64,000 bases of DNA from Candidatus Fimenecus excrementavium (GTDB lineage Bacteria > Bacillota > Clostridia > Oscillospirales > Acutalibacteraceae), in NCBI GenBank assembly GCA_018712805.1, contig DVGI01000033.1:165810-229809 (forward strand), written 5' to 3'. Positions 6,905-15,500 of this stretch are shown piece after piece. The position numbers and the translations under genes are program-made. Position 1 is the first letter of the stretch. Every line of letters starts with the position of its first letter. The notes beneath the pieces are model-generated. The model did not search any database. It was not told where the DNA came from and worked only from the letters and a program-made list of their open reading frames with translations.

Positions 6905-7912
6905 ATGGCGAATGATGTTATGTTTGAAGGTAAAGAAAGAAGAATGGCAAAAATCGAGAAATGCTTAGCCGAAGCCGGCATTGCAAGTCTCGAAGAAGCA
7001 AAAGCCCTTTGCACCGAAAAGGGTATCGACGTTGAAGCGATTGTGAAAGGCGTTCAGCCGATCGCGTTCGACAACGCGGTTTGGGCTTACACCCTCGGCG
7101 TTGCGCTCGCAATTAAAGCAGGTGTCAAGACCGCTTGCGACGCGGCTGCTACCATCGGCAAAGGCTTGCAGGCGTTCTGCGTGCCCGGTTCCGTTGCGGA
7201 ACAGAGAAACGTCGGTCTCGGCCACGGCAACCTCGGCGCAATGCTTTTGAATGAAAATACCAAGTGCTTCGCGTTCTTGGCCGGTCACGAATCCTTTGCT
7301 GCGGCAGAGGGCGCAATCGGTATTGCGAAGACGGCGAACAAAGTCCGCAAAGAGCCCCTGCGCGTTATTTTGAACGGCTTGGGCAAAGATGCCGCAATGA
7401 TTATTTCCAGAATCAACGGCTTCACTTATGTGAAAACGGACTATGATTTCTACACCGGCGAGCTGAAAGTCGTCAGCGAGACCGCTTATTCCGACGGTGA
7501 GCGCGCGGCTGTCAAATGCTACGGTGCAAACGATGTTTTGGAAGGCGTCGCCATCATGAAGAAAGAGGGCGTCGACGTTTCCATTACCGGTAACTCCACC
7601 AACCCCACCCGCTTCCAGCATCTAGTTGCAGGCACCTATAAGAAATGGGCGAACGAAAACGGCGTTAAATACTTCTCCGTTGCTTCCGGCGGCGGCACAG
7701 GCCGTACCCTTCACCCCGACAACGTCGCGGCAGGCCCGGCTTCTTACGGCTTGACGGACTCCATGGGCAGAATGCACGGCGACGCACAGTTCGCCGGTTC
7801 TTCCTCGGTTCCGGCGCACGTCGAAATGATGGGCCTTATCGGCGCGGGCAACAACCCGATGGTCGGTATGACCGTTGCTTGTGCAGTTGCTGTGGAAGAA
7901 GCTATGAAATAA
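6905..7912 (+). CDS. GGGtGRT protein
   Basis: A 335-residue protein carrying the family's name motif, SGGGTGRTLHPDN, at residues 261-273. Other conserved-looking stretches are GLGHGNLGAM, FLAGHESFAAAEGAIGIAKTA and TGNSTNPTRFQHL. The family is widespread in anaerobic Firmicutes and has no assigned function known to me. Glycine-rich loops of this kind suggest phosphate or nucleotide binding. It starts 14 bases after the NifU-like gene, with GGAGGTG in the gap, so the two are made together. A terminator closes the operon. Confidence 0.85.
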   Translation: MANDVMFEGKERRMAKIEKCLAEAGIASLEEAKALCTEKGIDVEAIVKGVQPIAFDNAVWAYTLGVALAIKAGVKTACDAAATIGKGLQAFCVPGSVAEQRNVGLGHGNLGAMLLNENTKCFAFLAGHESFAAAEGAIGIAKTANKVRKEPLRVILNGLGKDAAMIISRINGFTYVKTDYDFYTGELKVVSETAYSDGERAAVKCYGANDVLEGVAIMKKEGVDVSITGNSTNPTRFQHLVAGTYKKWANENGVKYFSVASGGGTGRTLHPDNVAAGPASYGLTDSMGRMHGDAQFAGSSSVPAHVEMMGLIGAGNNPMVGMTVACAVAVEEAMK

Positions 7913-7935
7913 TCTCGGTTTCCGAGGATAAAAAG

Positions 7936-7966
7936 AAAGGCAGTTCCGTTTGGGACTGCCTTTTTT
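7936..7966 (+). terminator. Terminator of the GGGtGRT operon
   Basis: AAAGGCAGTTCC pairs with GGGACTGCCTTT around a GTTT loop, with one wobble pair, and is followed by six Ts. Confidence 0.9.
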
Positions 7967-7986
7967 GTGCGCGCCGGCGCACAGCG

Positions 7987-8206
7987 AATCGCGGCTTTTA
8001 CCTTGCAAAAAAAACAGCCTTGTCCTCCCGACATCGGCTTGGATAAAATCATGTAGGGGCGGCGTTCCATCGCCGCCCGTTATTTTTGCAAATTTTTTCG
8101 TTTTTGCATATCGTAGGGACCGCCCTTGCGGCTGTCCGACAAATTTTGCGCGCAGCCAATGCATTGATAAATAAGCACGGGCGGGCACAGAGGCCCGCCC
8201 CTACAT
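7987..8206. repeat. Cluster of interspersed repeats, types 1, 3 and 4
   Basis: A second copy of the 75-base type 1 unit (7987-8061) leads into GGGGCGGCGTTCCATCGCCGCCC. Then follow GTAGGGACCGCCCTTGCGGCTGTCC (8112 on) and GGGCGGGCACAGAGGCCCGCCCC (8178-8200), both palindromic. No gene is credible between 7967 and 8261. Confidence 0.75.
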
Positions 8207-8261
8207 TTTCATATCTGTTTTTAACTTTCCGTTTGCTATCAGGTCAATACATTTTCAGTTT

Positions 8262-8723
8262 TTACAAGTCAACCTCGCGCGATTCGCTTCGAATCGCATA
8301 AGATTGGCTGGTGCCGTCCGCATGCGCAATCGAAAATTCAGAAACGACATAGAGTTCACAGGTTTTAAGTTCTTCTGCCGTCAGGTTTATTTTTTTCGTT
8401 TCTTTCAGTTCGCCGCCGGGTTGGAGCGTATAAGAGCCGGCAGGGATATCCTGCGCCTCTCTTTCTCCGTTGATATACAGCACGTTCCAACAGGTCGGGT
8501 TGCCGGTGATTTCATAAGCCTTTTCAGAATTGTTGCGCAAAACAGTTTCGATTTCCAGCTGATAGCCGCCGTCTTGCAGTTCTTGCACGGAAATATCACG
8601 GATTTCCGACGTGAATACATCTTCCGAAGGGAAGGGGTCTTCCGCTTTCGCCGCATCACAGCCGACGAACACCCCACCAATCAATACACATAAAAGCAAA
8701 ATCGGGAATGCCTTTTTCCACAT
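8262..8723 (-). CDS. Lipoprotein of unknown function, 153 residues
   Basis: The start at 8723 is fixed by AGGAGG nine bases upstream; longer frames run into a repeat. MWKKAFPILLLCVLIGGVFVGC is a lipoprotein signal peptide with the lipobox VFVGC, so the mature protein is anchored to the outer face of the membrane at Cys22. The rest is beta-rich with one recognisable rhythm of an immunoglobulin-like domain (YQLEIETVLRNNSEKAYEI, then PAGSYTLQPGGELKETKKI). No family name can be given. It appears to stand alone. Confidence 0.7.
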   Translation of the reverse strand: MWKKAFPILLLCVLIGGVFVGCDAAKAEDPFPSEDVFTSEIRDISVQELQDGGYQLEIETVLRNNSEKAYEITGNPTCWNVLYINGEREAQDIPAGSYTLQPGGELKETKKINLTAEELKTCELYVVSEFSIAHADGTSQSYAIRSESREVDL

Positions 8724-8808
8724 GATAATCAACCTCCTTAGCGCCATTATACAATCCCGCCGCCGGGGTGTCAACCTATAAGTCTTGCCGCGTCCGACAC
8801 ACACAAAA

Positions 8809-8940
8809 AACGGGCGGGGATGGAACCCCGCCCCTACATGATTTACCACTTTTTAACAACCCGTACAAAGCTGCTTCCGGGTTAGGGAAGTAAAGGCAAC
8901 AATCTCGCTGCCTGCGCGCATTCGGTGTGCCCGGCGGCAC
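8809..8940. repeat. Interspersed repeats, inverted orientation
   Basis: GGGCGGGGATGGAACCCCGCCCC is followed by CGCATTCGGTGTGCCCGGCGGCAC, the reverse complement of the GTGCCGCCGGGCACACCGAATTCG units near 5033 and 50105. The repeats end one base before the stop codon of the Dabb gene. Confidence 0.7.
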
Positions 8941-8941
8941 C

Positions 8942-9244
8942 TTACATGCCGTGAATGTCAACGGCGGCGCGGCCGCAGGTCACTTTTGCCACATAGGCGG
9001 CGACCTTTTGGTGCTCCGGGTGATTTTTATAAGCGTCAAGCGCCTGTTCGTTCAAAACACGCACCACAAGCATCGCGTCAAAGTTGCGGTCACAGACGAC
9101 TTCATTTTTGAAAAATTCAATGGACTGCAAAACGGGGACCTTGGTAATCAGGCTTTCGAGCCCCTCTTTGACGATTTCAATATTCTCCGCCTTGGTTTTC
9201 CCCTCGGCGTCGCAAAACTTCCACATAACGGTATGAATCAGCAT
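8942..9244 (-). CDS. Dabb-family (stress-response A/B barrel) protein
   Basis: A 100-residue protein beginning MLIHTVMWKF and containing the central EFFKNEVVCDRNFDAMLVVRV and the helix LDAYKNHPEHQKVAAYV, the typical course of the dimeric alpha/beta-barrel Dabb domain. Full length for the family. AAGGAGC lies upstream. Such proteins bind small ligands or act as minor enzymes, and no substrate can be named. It is the last leftward gene after prepilin peptidase, 21 bases from it, so it may ride on the pilus transcript. Confidence 0.8.
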   Translation of the reverse strand: MLIHTVMWKFCDAEGKTKAENIEIVKEGLESLITKVPVLQSIEFFKNEVVCDRNFDAMLVVRVLNEQALDAYKNHPEHQKVAAYVAKVTCGRAAVDIHGM

Positions 9245-9265
9245 AAAGCATGCTCCTTTCTTTTT

Positions 9266-10084
9266 TCAGCTCCAAAGGCCGATATACCAGTTTAACAGCG
9301 GGTCGGCAAAATACAGCGAAAGCACAATCCCCGTGGCGAGGTGGGGGCCGAAGGGCACCTGTTTTTTCATTTCGCTTTTTTTCAGCGACTTGGTCACGCC
9401 GAGATATAAAACGCCGATGACCGCGCCGAACATCAGCGCCACAAGCACGTTGCGCCAACCGAGCAAAAAGCCCGCCGCCGCCATCAGCTTAATGTCGCCG
9501 CCGCCCATGCCGCCTTTATAGACAAGGTCTAAAATCAAAAGCAGGGCGCTGACGAGGAAAAAGCCGACCACGCGCGAGACCAGCTCCTGCCAGACGAAGC
9601 CGTGGTCCAGAAGCTGTTGAATATAAACCAACACGCCGCCGACAAGCACCGTGACCCACATCGAATCGGGAATGATTTGATGTTTCCAGTCGATAAAAAA
9701 CACAACAATCAGCGCGGAGCTCGCCACGCAATAGCCCAACAGTGCGAGAGAAAGTTCGGCGTTGCACAGGAAAACATAAGCCAGAACCCACAAAACCGCG
9801 TTTAACGACTCGACAACCGGGTAAATCGGCGAAATTTTCGCTTTGCAGTAGCGGCATTTTCCGCCGAGGAAAATCCAGCTGAACAGCGGAAACAAATCAT
9901 ACCACTTGAGCGGGTGTTTGCATTTCGGGCAAAAGGACGAGCCTTTCGCGAAATTCAGCCCCAGCGGCAGGCGATAAATCAGCACATTTAAAAAGCTGCC
10001 AAACACCGTGCCGAACAGGAACACAAATACCCCGATTAAAATTTTCAGCCCCAAAAGATAGGCTTCCACATTGTATTCCGGCAC
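9266..10084 (-). CDS. pilD: Prepilin leader peptidase / N-methyltransferase (PilD)
   Basis: Residues count from the GTG at 10084, which has GGGGTGG six bases upstream. The 272-residue membrane protein has FGSFLNVLIYRLP near the N-terminus, two zinc-type cysteine pairs (CPKCKHP and CRYCKAKISP), and the two catalytic aspartates of GxGD peptidases in VFFIDWKHQIIPD and GGGDIKLMAA. It cleaves prepilin leaders after glycine on the cytoplasmic side and, because the cysteine domain is present, should also methylate the new N-terminus. It ends the pilus locus and serves the five prepilin-type proteins encoded just upstream. Confidence 0.93.
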   Translation of the reverse strand: MPEYNVEAYLLGLKILIGVFVFLFGTVFGSFLNVLIYRLPLGLNFAKGSSFCPKCKHPLKWYDLFPLFSWIFLGGKCRYCKAKISPIYPVVESLNAVLWVLAYVFLCNAELSLALLGYCVASSALIVVFFIDWKHQIIPDSMWVTVLVGGVLVYIQQLLDHGFVWQELVSRVVGFFLVSALLLILDLVYKGGMGGGDIKLMAAAGFLLGWRNVLVALMFGAVIGVLYLGVTKSLKKSEMKKQVPFGPHLATGIVLSLYFADPLLNWYIGLWS

Positions 10085-10182
10085 AAAACCACCCCTTTGC
10101 AACCGGCAAACATTTGCCGTATAGTTTTATTTTAGCATATTCTGAAAAAAAGAAAAGGGCTTTGTGAAAATTTCTGACAGAC

Positions 10183-10218
10183 AAAAAACAAAGGGCAAAG
10201 CGTTTGCTTTGCCCTTTG
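10183..10218 (-). terminator. Terminator after the first major-type pilin
   Basis: A perfect 13-bp stem CAAAGGGCAAAGC/GCTTTGCCCTTTG with a GTTT loop runs into six Ts on the minus strand. It isolates pilin transcription from pilD, fitting a need for excess pilin. Confidence 0.9.
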
Positions 10219-10235
10219 CAAATGTGTTTTATTGA

Positions 10236-10637
10236 TTATTCGTCAACGTGACCTTCTGCATCGCAGTTAACAGTAATGTTGCGTGCGCCGGTCGTTGCAT
10301 TCGGTGCTGAAACGGTGATAGTATATTCACCGCCAGCCGGGCAAACGGGCAATGTGCCGCCTTCAAACATCGCAAGGAAGGCAGTATTTTCAGTTAAATC
10401 AGTGCCTTCGATATCCGCCCACGGAATCTGTGCGCCGCCAGCACCGCCGGTCATCTGATAGGTGGTGACCATGGACTGAATGGTACGTCTGTTGTCCGCG
10501 CAGGTTTTCTTTTCTGCGTTGTCGGTAACTGCGCCGTAAATCGGAATCGCAACCGCAACAAGAATACCCATGATGACAACAACGATCATCAATTCAACGA
10601 GGGTAAAGCCCTTTTTGTTCTTAAGCATCTTTCTCAT
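10236..10637 (-). CDS. pilA: Type IV major-type prepilin
   Basis: A 133-residue prepilin. The leader MRKMLKNKKG is followed by FTLVELMIVVVIMGILVAVAIPIY, the type III-like N-terminal helix with cleavage after Gly and Glu at mature position 5. The soluble head has one cysteine pair (Cys of KKTCADN and LPVCPAGG, plus NVNCDAEG), a repeat of the architecture in its neighbour. AAGGGGAG precedes the ATG. It has its own promoter and terminator, marking it as the strongly expressed pilin. Its C-terminal FLAMFEGGTLPVCPAGGEYTI aligns with the adjacent pilin, so the two are paralogues. Confidence 0.93.
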   Translation of the reverse strand: MRKMLKNKKGFTLVELMIVVVIMGILVAVAIPIYGAVTDNAEKKTCADNRRTIQSMVTTYQMTGGAGGAQIPWADIEGTDLTENTAFLAMFEGGTLPVCPAGGEYTITVSAPNATTGARNITVNCDAEGHVDE

Positions 10638-10728
10638 TAAGATCTCCCCTTAAAAAATTTGTGTTTTTATATTATGGGTGGGTCCCCAAAATATCGGTGA
10701 AAATGTTGTATTTTTGCTTTGTGCTGTT

Positions 10729-10757
10729 ATTATATACCAAAAAATTCAATTCGTAAA
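10729..10757 (-). promoter_or_regulatory. Promoter of the first pilin gene
   Basis: On the minus strand TTTACG (10752-10757) and TATAAT (10729-10734) stand 17 bases apart. The leader to the start codon is about 90 bases. An A/T-only inverted repeat (10762-10794) lies directly upstream. Confidence 0.6.
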
Positions 10758-10818
10758 GAGTTTTTTGTAAAAAAATAGCAATTTTTTACAAAAATTTACT
10801 TAAAAGCGGTAAAAGGTC

Positions 10819-11244
10819 TTACGCATCGCTCTTTCCGCCGTGCTCCGAGCAGGTAACGGTAACCGTTCTCCCGCCGGAATCGTTGTTGTAAGAAATGGTG
10901 TAATGGCAATTTTCCGAGGGGCACTCGGGAAAGGTTCCGCCCTCAAAACAAGCGAGGAACGCGGGCGGTAATTTCGCCTCAGCGTCCGCCTGGCTTTCCA
11001 CCGTAACCGGGTTGCCGAGCGGCGCGATGTCGTTCAAAGTGTCGTTGCCGGCCGTCATTAAATATTGCACCGCCGCTTTTTCAATGATTTCGCAGTTGGA
11101 ATGGCAGGTTTGGCGTTCCGCGCGATTGGTCAGCCCCGCGTAAATCGGGATTGCAACCGCGACCAAAATCCCCATAATCACGACGACAATCATCAATTCA
11201 ACTAACGTAAACCCCTGTTCGGAACGCAGCAATTTGCGTTTCAC
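10819..11244 (-). CDS. Type IV prepilin, second paralogue
   Basis: The GTG at 11244, behind AGGGGAAAG, gives a 141-residue prepilin; longer frames lack a binding site. The leader MKRKLLRSEQG precedes FTLVELMIVVVIMGILVAVAIPIY. The head is cysteine-rich: TCHSNC, FLACFEGGTFPECPSENC and TVTCSEHGG give six or seven cysteines, more than its paralogue. This would allow several disulfides in the exported head. It has its own upstream promoter candidate. It may be an alternative major pilin or an abundant minor one. Confidence 0.9.
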   Translation of the reverse strand: MKRKLLRSEQGFTLVELMIVVVIMGILVAVAIPIYAGLTNRAERQTCHSNCEIIEKAAVQYLMTAGNDTLNDIAPLGNPVTVESQADAEAKLPPAFLACFEGGTFPECPSENCHYTISYNNDSGGRTVTVTCSEHGGKSDA

Positions 11245-11305
11245 TAATATCTTTCCCCTAATATGAGATGGTTTCGGTTCTAAAACGTGAACTTTCCGTA
11301 CCTCA

Positions 11306-11334
11306 ATGTTACAACAAGTCGAACAAAAAGTCAA
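11306..11334 (-). promoter_or_regulatory. Promoter candidate of the second pilin gene
   Basis: TTGACT (11329-11334) and TAACAT (11306-11311) on the minus strand are spaced by 17 bases. The -10 is imperfect. Confidence 0.45.
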
Positions 11335-11374
11335 GAAGAATTTTTGAAAAAAGAATTATACAGTTTTTCTCCCG

Positions 11375-12502
11375 TTAATCTGCGATAAACAAGGCCACAA
11401 CGGAAGCCGGAATCAAAACCAGCTTGCCGAGTGTTTTCACAGCGGGATTTTCTTCGGCGGCCGCAACAAGCGCAGGCGACCACTCGTTATAATACTTATC
11501 AATAATTTGATTGCCCAAATCGGTTTTGGCAAGGACATTGTCGCGGAAATCACGCAGCGCGCCTTTTACCTGCCAGCCAATCGGGGAATCCGCCATAACC
11601 AGGTTGCTGAAGCAAAGCCCCGCGCCCTGGACGTTCAAATCCGCGCCGTTGGTGTTTTGCGACTCTAAGAAAGACTGCGCCGAGACATAGCGCAAAATAT
11701 TCGCGGATTTGGTCGCGTAAGGGTAAAGCGAGGTGCTGACCGGGCACTCCAGGTCGGGGTCATCCCAACCGGCAATGCCGATGCCGCTCGCCGCCACGCG
11801 GCACGGTGTGCCGCCCTCATAATTGACGCGCTGGTTTTGCATCATGTTATTCATCGTAAACGAAGTGGTCAACGTGTAATTGCCGCCTATGGACTCCGGC
11901 GTGGAAATGGTCACGTCGACCGTCGTCGGCAAATAGGCGTCTTCGCCGCCGCCGTAAGAATACGGCACGGTTGTGTTGCCCTCGGCGTCGGTTGTCGCTT
12001 CGCCGCGGAAAACCTCCTGCGGGACGACAGAGACGCTGAATTTAATGTCCAACGGGACTTCTTCGTCTATTAAGTATTCGGTCAAATTAACCGGCGTTTT
12101 GCCCTCGCCGCGTTCCAAAACATAAATCACGTCGCCAAGCTCCGGGTCGGACGCCGGCTGGGAATAAATATAGGCGTAAGTGTCGTTACCCGTGCTCGGG
12201 ACGCCCTGCATATCGGTCGGGTCTTCATAATCCGCGACCGGCTGCTCGGTTTCGGTGTAGAACAGGGAAATGCTTGCGGAATTGCTCAAAGACTCGTTTT
12301 GCAGGCGGAAAAACTGCATGACCTGCTGCGCGGCGTTTTGCGTCCGCCAGCGCGCCTGCACAATACTGTAGCTTTGCAGGAAAGAATGCGCCAGCTGAAT
12401 GGTTAACCCTGTAACCATCGCCATTAGGGCAATCGTCACCAAAAGTTCCACCAGCGTGATGCCCTGTTTGCTTTTCAGTTTGTTTTTCAGTTTGGCAAGC
12501 AC
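11375..12502 (-). CDS. Minor prepilin (PilW-like) with a CFI-box-like C-terminal domain
   Basis: The 375-residue product uses a GTG start behind GGGAGG. Leader and helix: KSKQG|ITLVELLVTIALMAMV, with Glu at mature position 5. A beta-rich middle (residues 60-285) has no named domain. The last 80 residues run LCFSNLVMADSPIGWQVKGAL then RDFRDNVLA, LGNQIIDKYYNEWSPAL and a hydrophobic LVLIPASVVALFIAD. That spacing matches the CFI-box-CTERM domain (CFIATAAYGSP, then LRxFRD, then YYxxSP). Its presence on a prepilin is unusual. It should sit at the pilus tip or base with the other minor pilins. Confidence 0.8.
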   Translation of the reverse strand: MLAKLKNKLKSKQGITLVELLVTIALMAMVTGLTIQLAHSFLQSYSIVQARWRTQNAAQQVMQFFRLQNESLSNSASISLFYTETEQPVADYEDPTDMQGVPSTGNDTYAYIYSQPASDPELGDVIYVLERGEGKTPVNLTEYLIDEEVPLDIKFSVSVVPQEVFRGEATTDAEGNTTVPYSYGGGEDAYLPTTVDVTISTPESIGGNYTLTTSFTMNNMMQNQRVNYEGGTPCRVAASGIGIAGWDDPDLECPVSTSLYPYATKSANILRYVSAQSFLESQNTNGADLNVQGAGLCFSNLVMADSPIGWQVKGALRDFRDNVLAKTDLGNQIIDKYYNEWSPALVAAAEENPAVKTLGKLVLIPASVVALFIAD

Positions 12503-12529
12503 CCTGTACGCCTCCCTTAGCTTTCACAA

Positions 12530-12555
12530 GCTGTGCCGCCGCAAAGCGGCACAGC
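12530..12555 (-). other. Intercistronic stem-loop between two minor prepilin genes
   Basis: A perfect 10-bp stem GCTGTGCCGC/GCGGCACAGC with a six-base loop lies in the 77-base gap and has no T tract, so it is not a terminator. It could be an RNA processing or stability element. Confidence 0.5.
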
Positions 12556-12579
12556 ACACGTTTTCTTAAAATTTCAAAA

Positions 12580-15500
12580 TCAATCGTTTCGGCTCGCAAC
12601 CGCATTGACGCCGTCAATGTTTAAAAGCTGATAGCCGCCGTTGCCGGTATTGTACCACGCCTGGGTGTAGCCGACCCCGCCCGGGTCGGAAAGCTTCCAG
12701 CCTTTTTCGGTGCCGCACGGCTCTAACGGGTCAATGGCATAGAACACCACAGCGCGTTCGTCGCCGGTGATATAGTCATATTCGCCGTTGTCGTTATCGT
12801 CGATATAACCGACCGCATACCACATGCCGTTGGTGTAGGTGATTTGCTGAATATTGCAGTTTTCTTTTTCGCTGATTTGAACCGCTTTCCAAACATAGTT
12901 GCAGTTTCCGGCAATCGGGCCGCGGTCCTGACCGCCGCTTTGGTCATACCAAGTGCGCACGCACACCCAGGAACCTGAGTCGCGGCTGAACGGCGCTTTC
13001 ACGACAGCGGCGTTGCGGCAGTAATCCACCTTGCCGTCGGTTTTCGGGTTTGCAAGCCCCTGAACGCCGACTGCCACCCAAGTATCGTTGGCAAAGGTGA
13101 CGTCTTCCACCGTATCGAGCGGAGAAATGAAGCCGAGCGTTGAAGTCATGCCGAGCTGGGAACTGCATTTATCCCAATATGTATTTTCATCGTCGGCGTT
13201 GTCTTTGTTCTGCCACGCGGTCATTTCGTCGGGCGTCAACGGGATGTCATACGATTCATCCCAACCGATGGCGTTGGAATACCGGCAAACCATTTTACGC
13301 GTACCGGTTTCGGCGTTGATTTCGTTGGCACGTTTCAGCCAGTTGTAGGACTGGAACTCGGCGGTGATGCTTTCGTCGTTGTTTGCGTCTGCATTGCCGT
13401 CTTCCAGCGCTTCCAAGTCGAGATACCAGCTCATGAGCGTACCGTCGCTCGCGCCCCACATCGCTTCGGGGGACTCGTTCCAAGTCGTGCCCCAGGCAAC
13501 CGAGGTCAGGCGTTTGTCATACAGAATATGACCCATCAAATAAGAATATTTGTCGCGGGAGTCGTCCGGGTTATAAACACCGCCGTAGGTGGAATAGAAC
13601 AGCGGATGATAAGCGTCACGCCAATAGCCGGCGCTGACCGCTTCGGTCAAAATGTTCTTCACCGCGCCCCAGTCGTTCTGACGTTTGCGCCAATAGTCAA
13701 CGGAAGTATAGAACTCGTTAAAGACATTGCTCTCTTTCTGTAAGGTAAAGCCGGTAAACGTCTCGCTGAACGGCGCGCCGCCCGCTTCGCCCGCGCGCAG
13801 ATACACAACGCCGTTGTTCATTACGGTAGGCACGGAAATATGTTTGGTGCTCTGATTCTCATACAGCAGCCCGCCGACATAATAGCCGACCGCGATGGAA
13901 AAATAGCCGCCGTTGCCGTCGTAATCTTCGTAATACATCGAATCCGCGTCGGAAATCGTCACGCTGTCATCAAAGCCCCACTCGTAAACGCCGTCGGTTT
14001 CATGGCGGTTCGAGGAGACATCGTATTTGTTGAACATCAGCTGGTTTTTGGAAATTGCGTATGGCTCGGACAGATAAGCGATTGTAATCTTTGTTTCGTT
14101 CTGGTTTTGAATTTCTGCCTGATGATCTCCCGGGTTCAGCGGATAAACACGTTTGCCGTAGTCGTAGGCAAGCGTATCCACAGCGTTAAACGTCACTTCC
14201 AGCGCGCGGCTGTCTTCGTAGTTTTTCGGGGAGCAGACGCCCGAAAGCGCATAATCCGAAGCAGAAGCGTCGGTATAATGCCAAACATAACCCCACATAT
14301 TGCGCCGGCGCATGATACCCCATTCCCTTTTACCGCCGTTGAACATCTTACCGGCGTTGGTGAAGTATTTTGCCGCGTTTGCCGAATCGTCGGTAAACGC
14401 AATACCCAACGTGGCGCGCCATTCGCCGTAGTTGTAATCAGAGTGGTCCGCAACACCGAGCGTAGGCGTCCAAAGGTCCATCACGGCGGGAATCTGACCG
14501 GCGTAAAGCGTGTAGCTCTCGGTCGGATAGCCTTCTGACGAAGAATACGCCTTGGTCATTTTAATCGGCGTGACGGAAGTTAAGGTGATATAGTTATCTG
14601 TATGATCGTCCAACTGATAATAATCCCCGTAGGAAATCATATCGTTTGCCGACACTTTGGTTGTGCCGTCTTTATAGTTGAATGTATAGCGCCGTAAAAT
14701 CAGGTTACCGGGGTAAGTGTTGTCATAATAATTGCCGCGGAGCGTGCCGTAAAGGTACGCCGTCAGCCATTTGGAATTGTCGCTGTTGACATATTCGTTA
14801 TAAGGCTGGTTACCATCAATTCGACCGTATTCGTCTTTGGCCTGCGCCCACAAAAGATTGCCGGCGGTGTAAACGTCGATTTGATAATCCTGCAGCGCGT
14901 TAATGGTGAACGCGGTTTGCGTATACAGCTTGTTGAAAATCGTATACTTCAAGCCGGTTGTATCCGGGTTTAAGCTGATGCCGGTGACGGAGCTGTCGTT
15001 GACGTCCGGATTGCCGGGGTCTTTGATATAGACAAAGCTCGAATCGACCGTTGTGCTGTACATCCGTTCGTTGGTTTCGGTCTGCTGCCCGTTGTTATAA
15101 TAGTAGTTGTGCGCGACTGTGTAGTCGCCGCCCCAGCCGTAGTTGCCCGTTACGGGGTTACGCCAGAAGCGCCGGATTTGCCCGTTGTCGCCGCACATGA
15201 CGTAATAGCCGTATTCGTTCGTGCCGCCGTTGCCGTCGTCGCCCTCGCCGGGTTCGACCCATTCCACGTCATTCATAGCGGCATTCAGCGTAATCGGGGT
15301 AGAAATCTTGCCGAGCGGGTCGCGGCTGTTCATCACCTTACGCACGATTTCGAGGTGGCCGTCTTCATCCGGCTCGCCGCTGGTGACGTAATAGTAATAG
15401 TTGCCGTCCTGCGCGTCTTCACCGACCATGATAACTGTCGGCGCGTCGATTTCGACCGTGAGCGAATACACACGGTATTCAATCGTCAGCGGCGAAGTTT

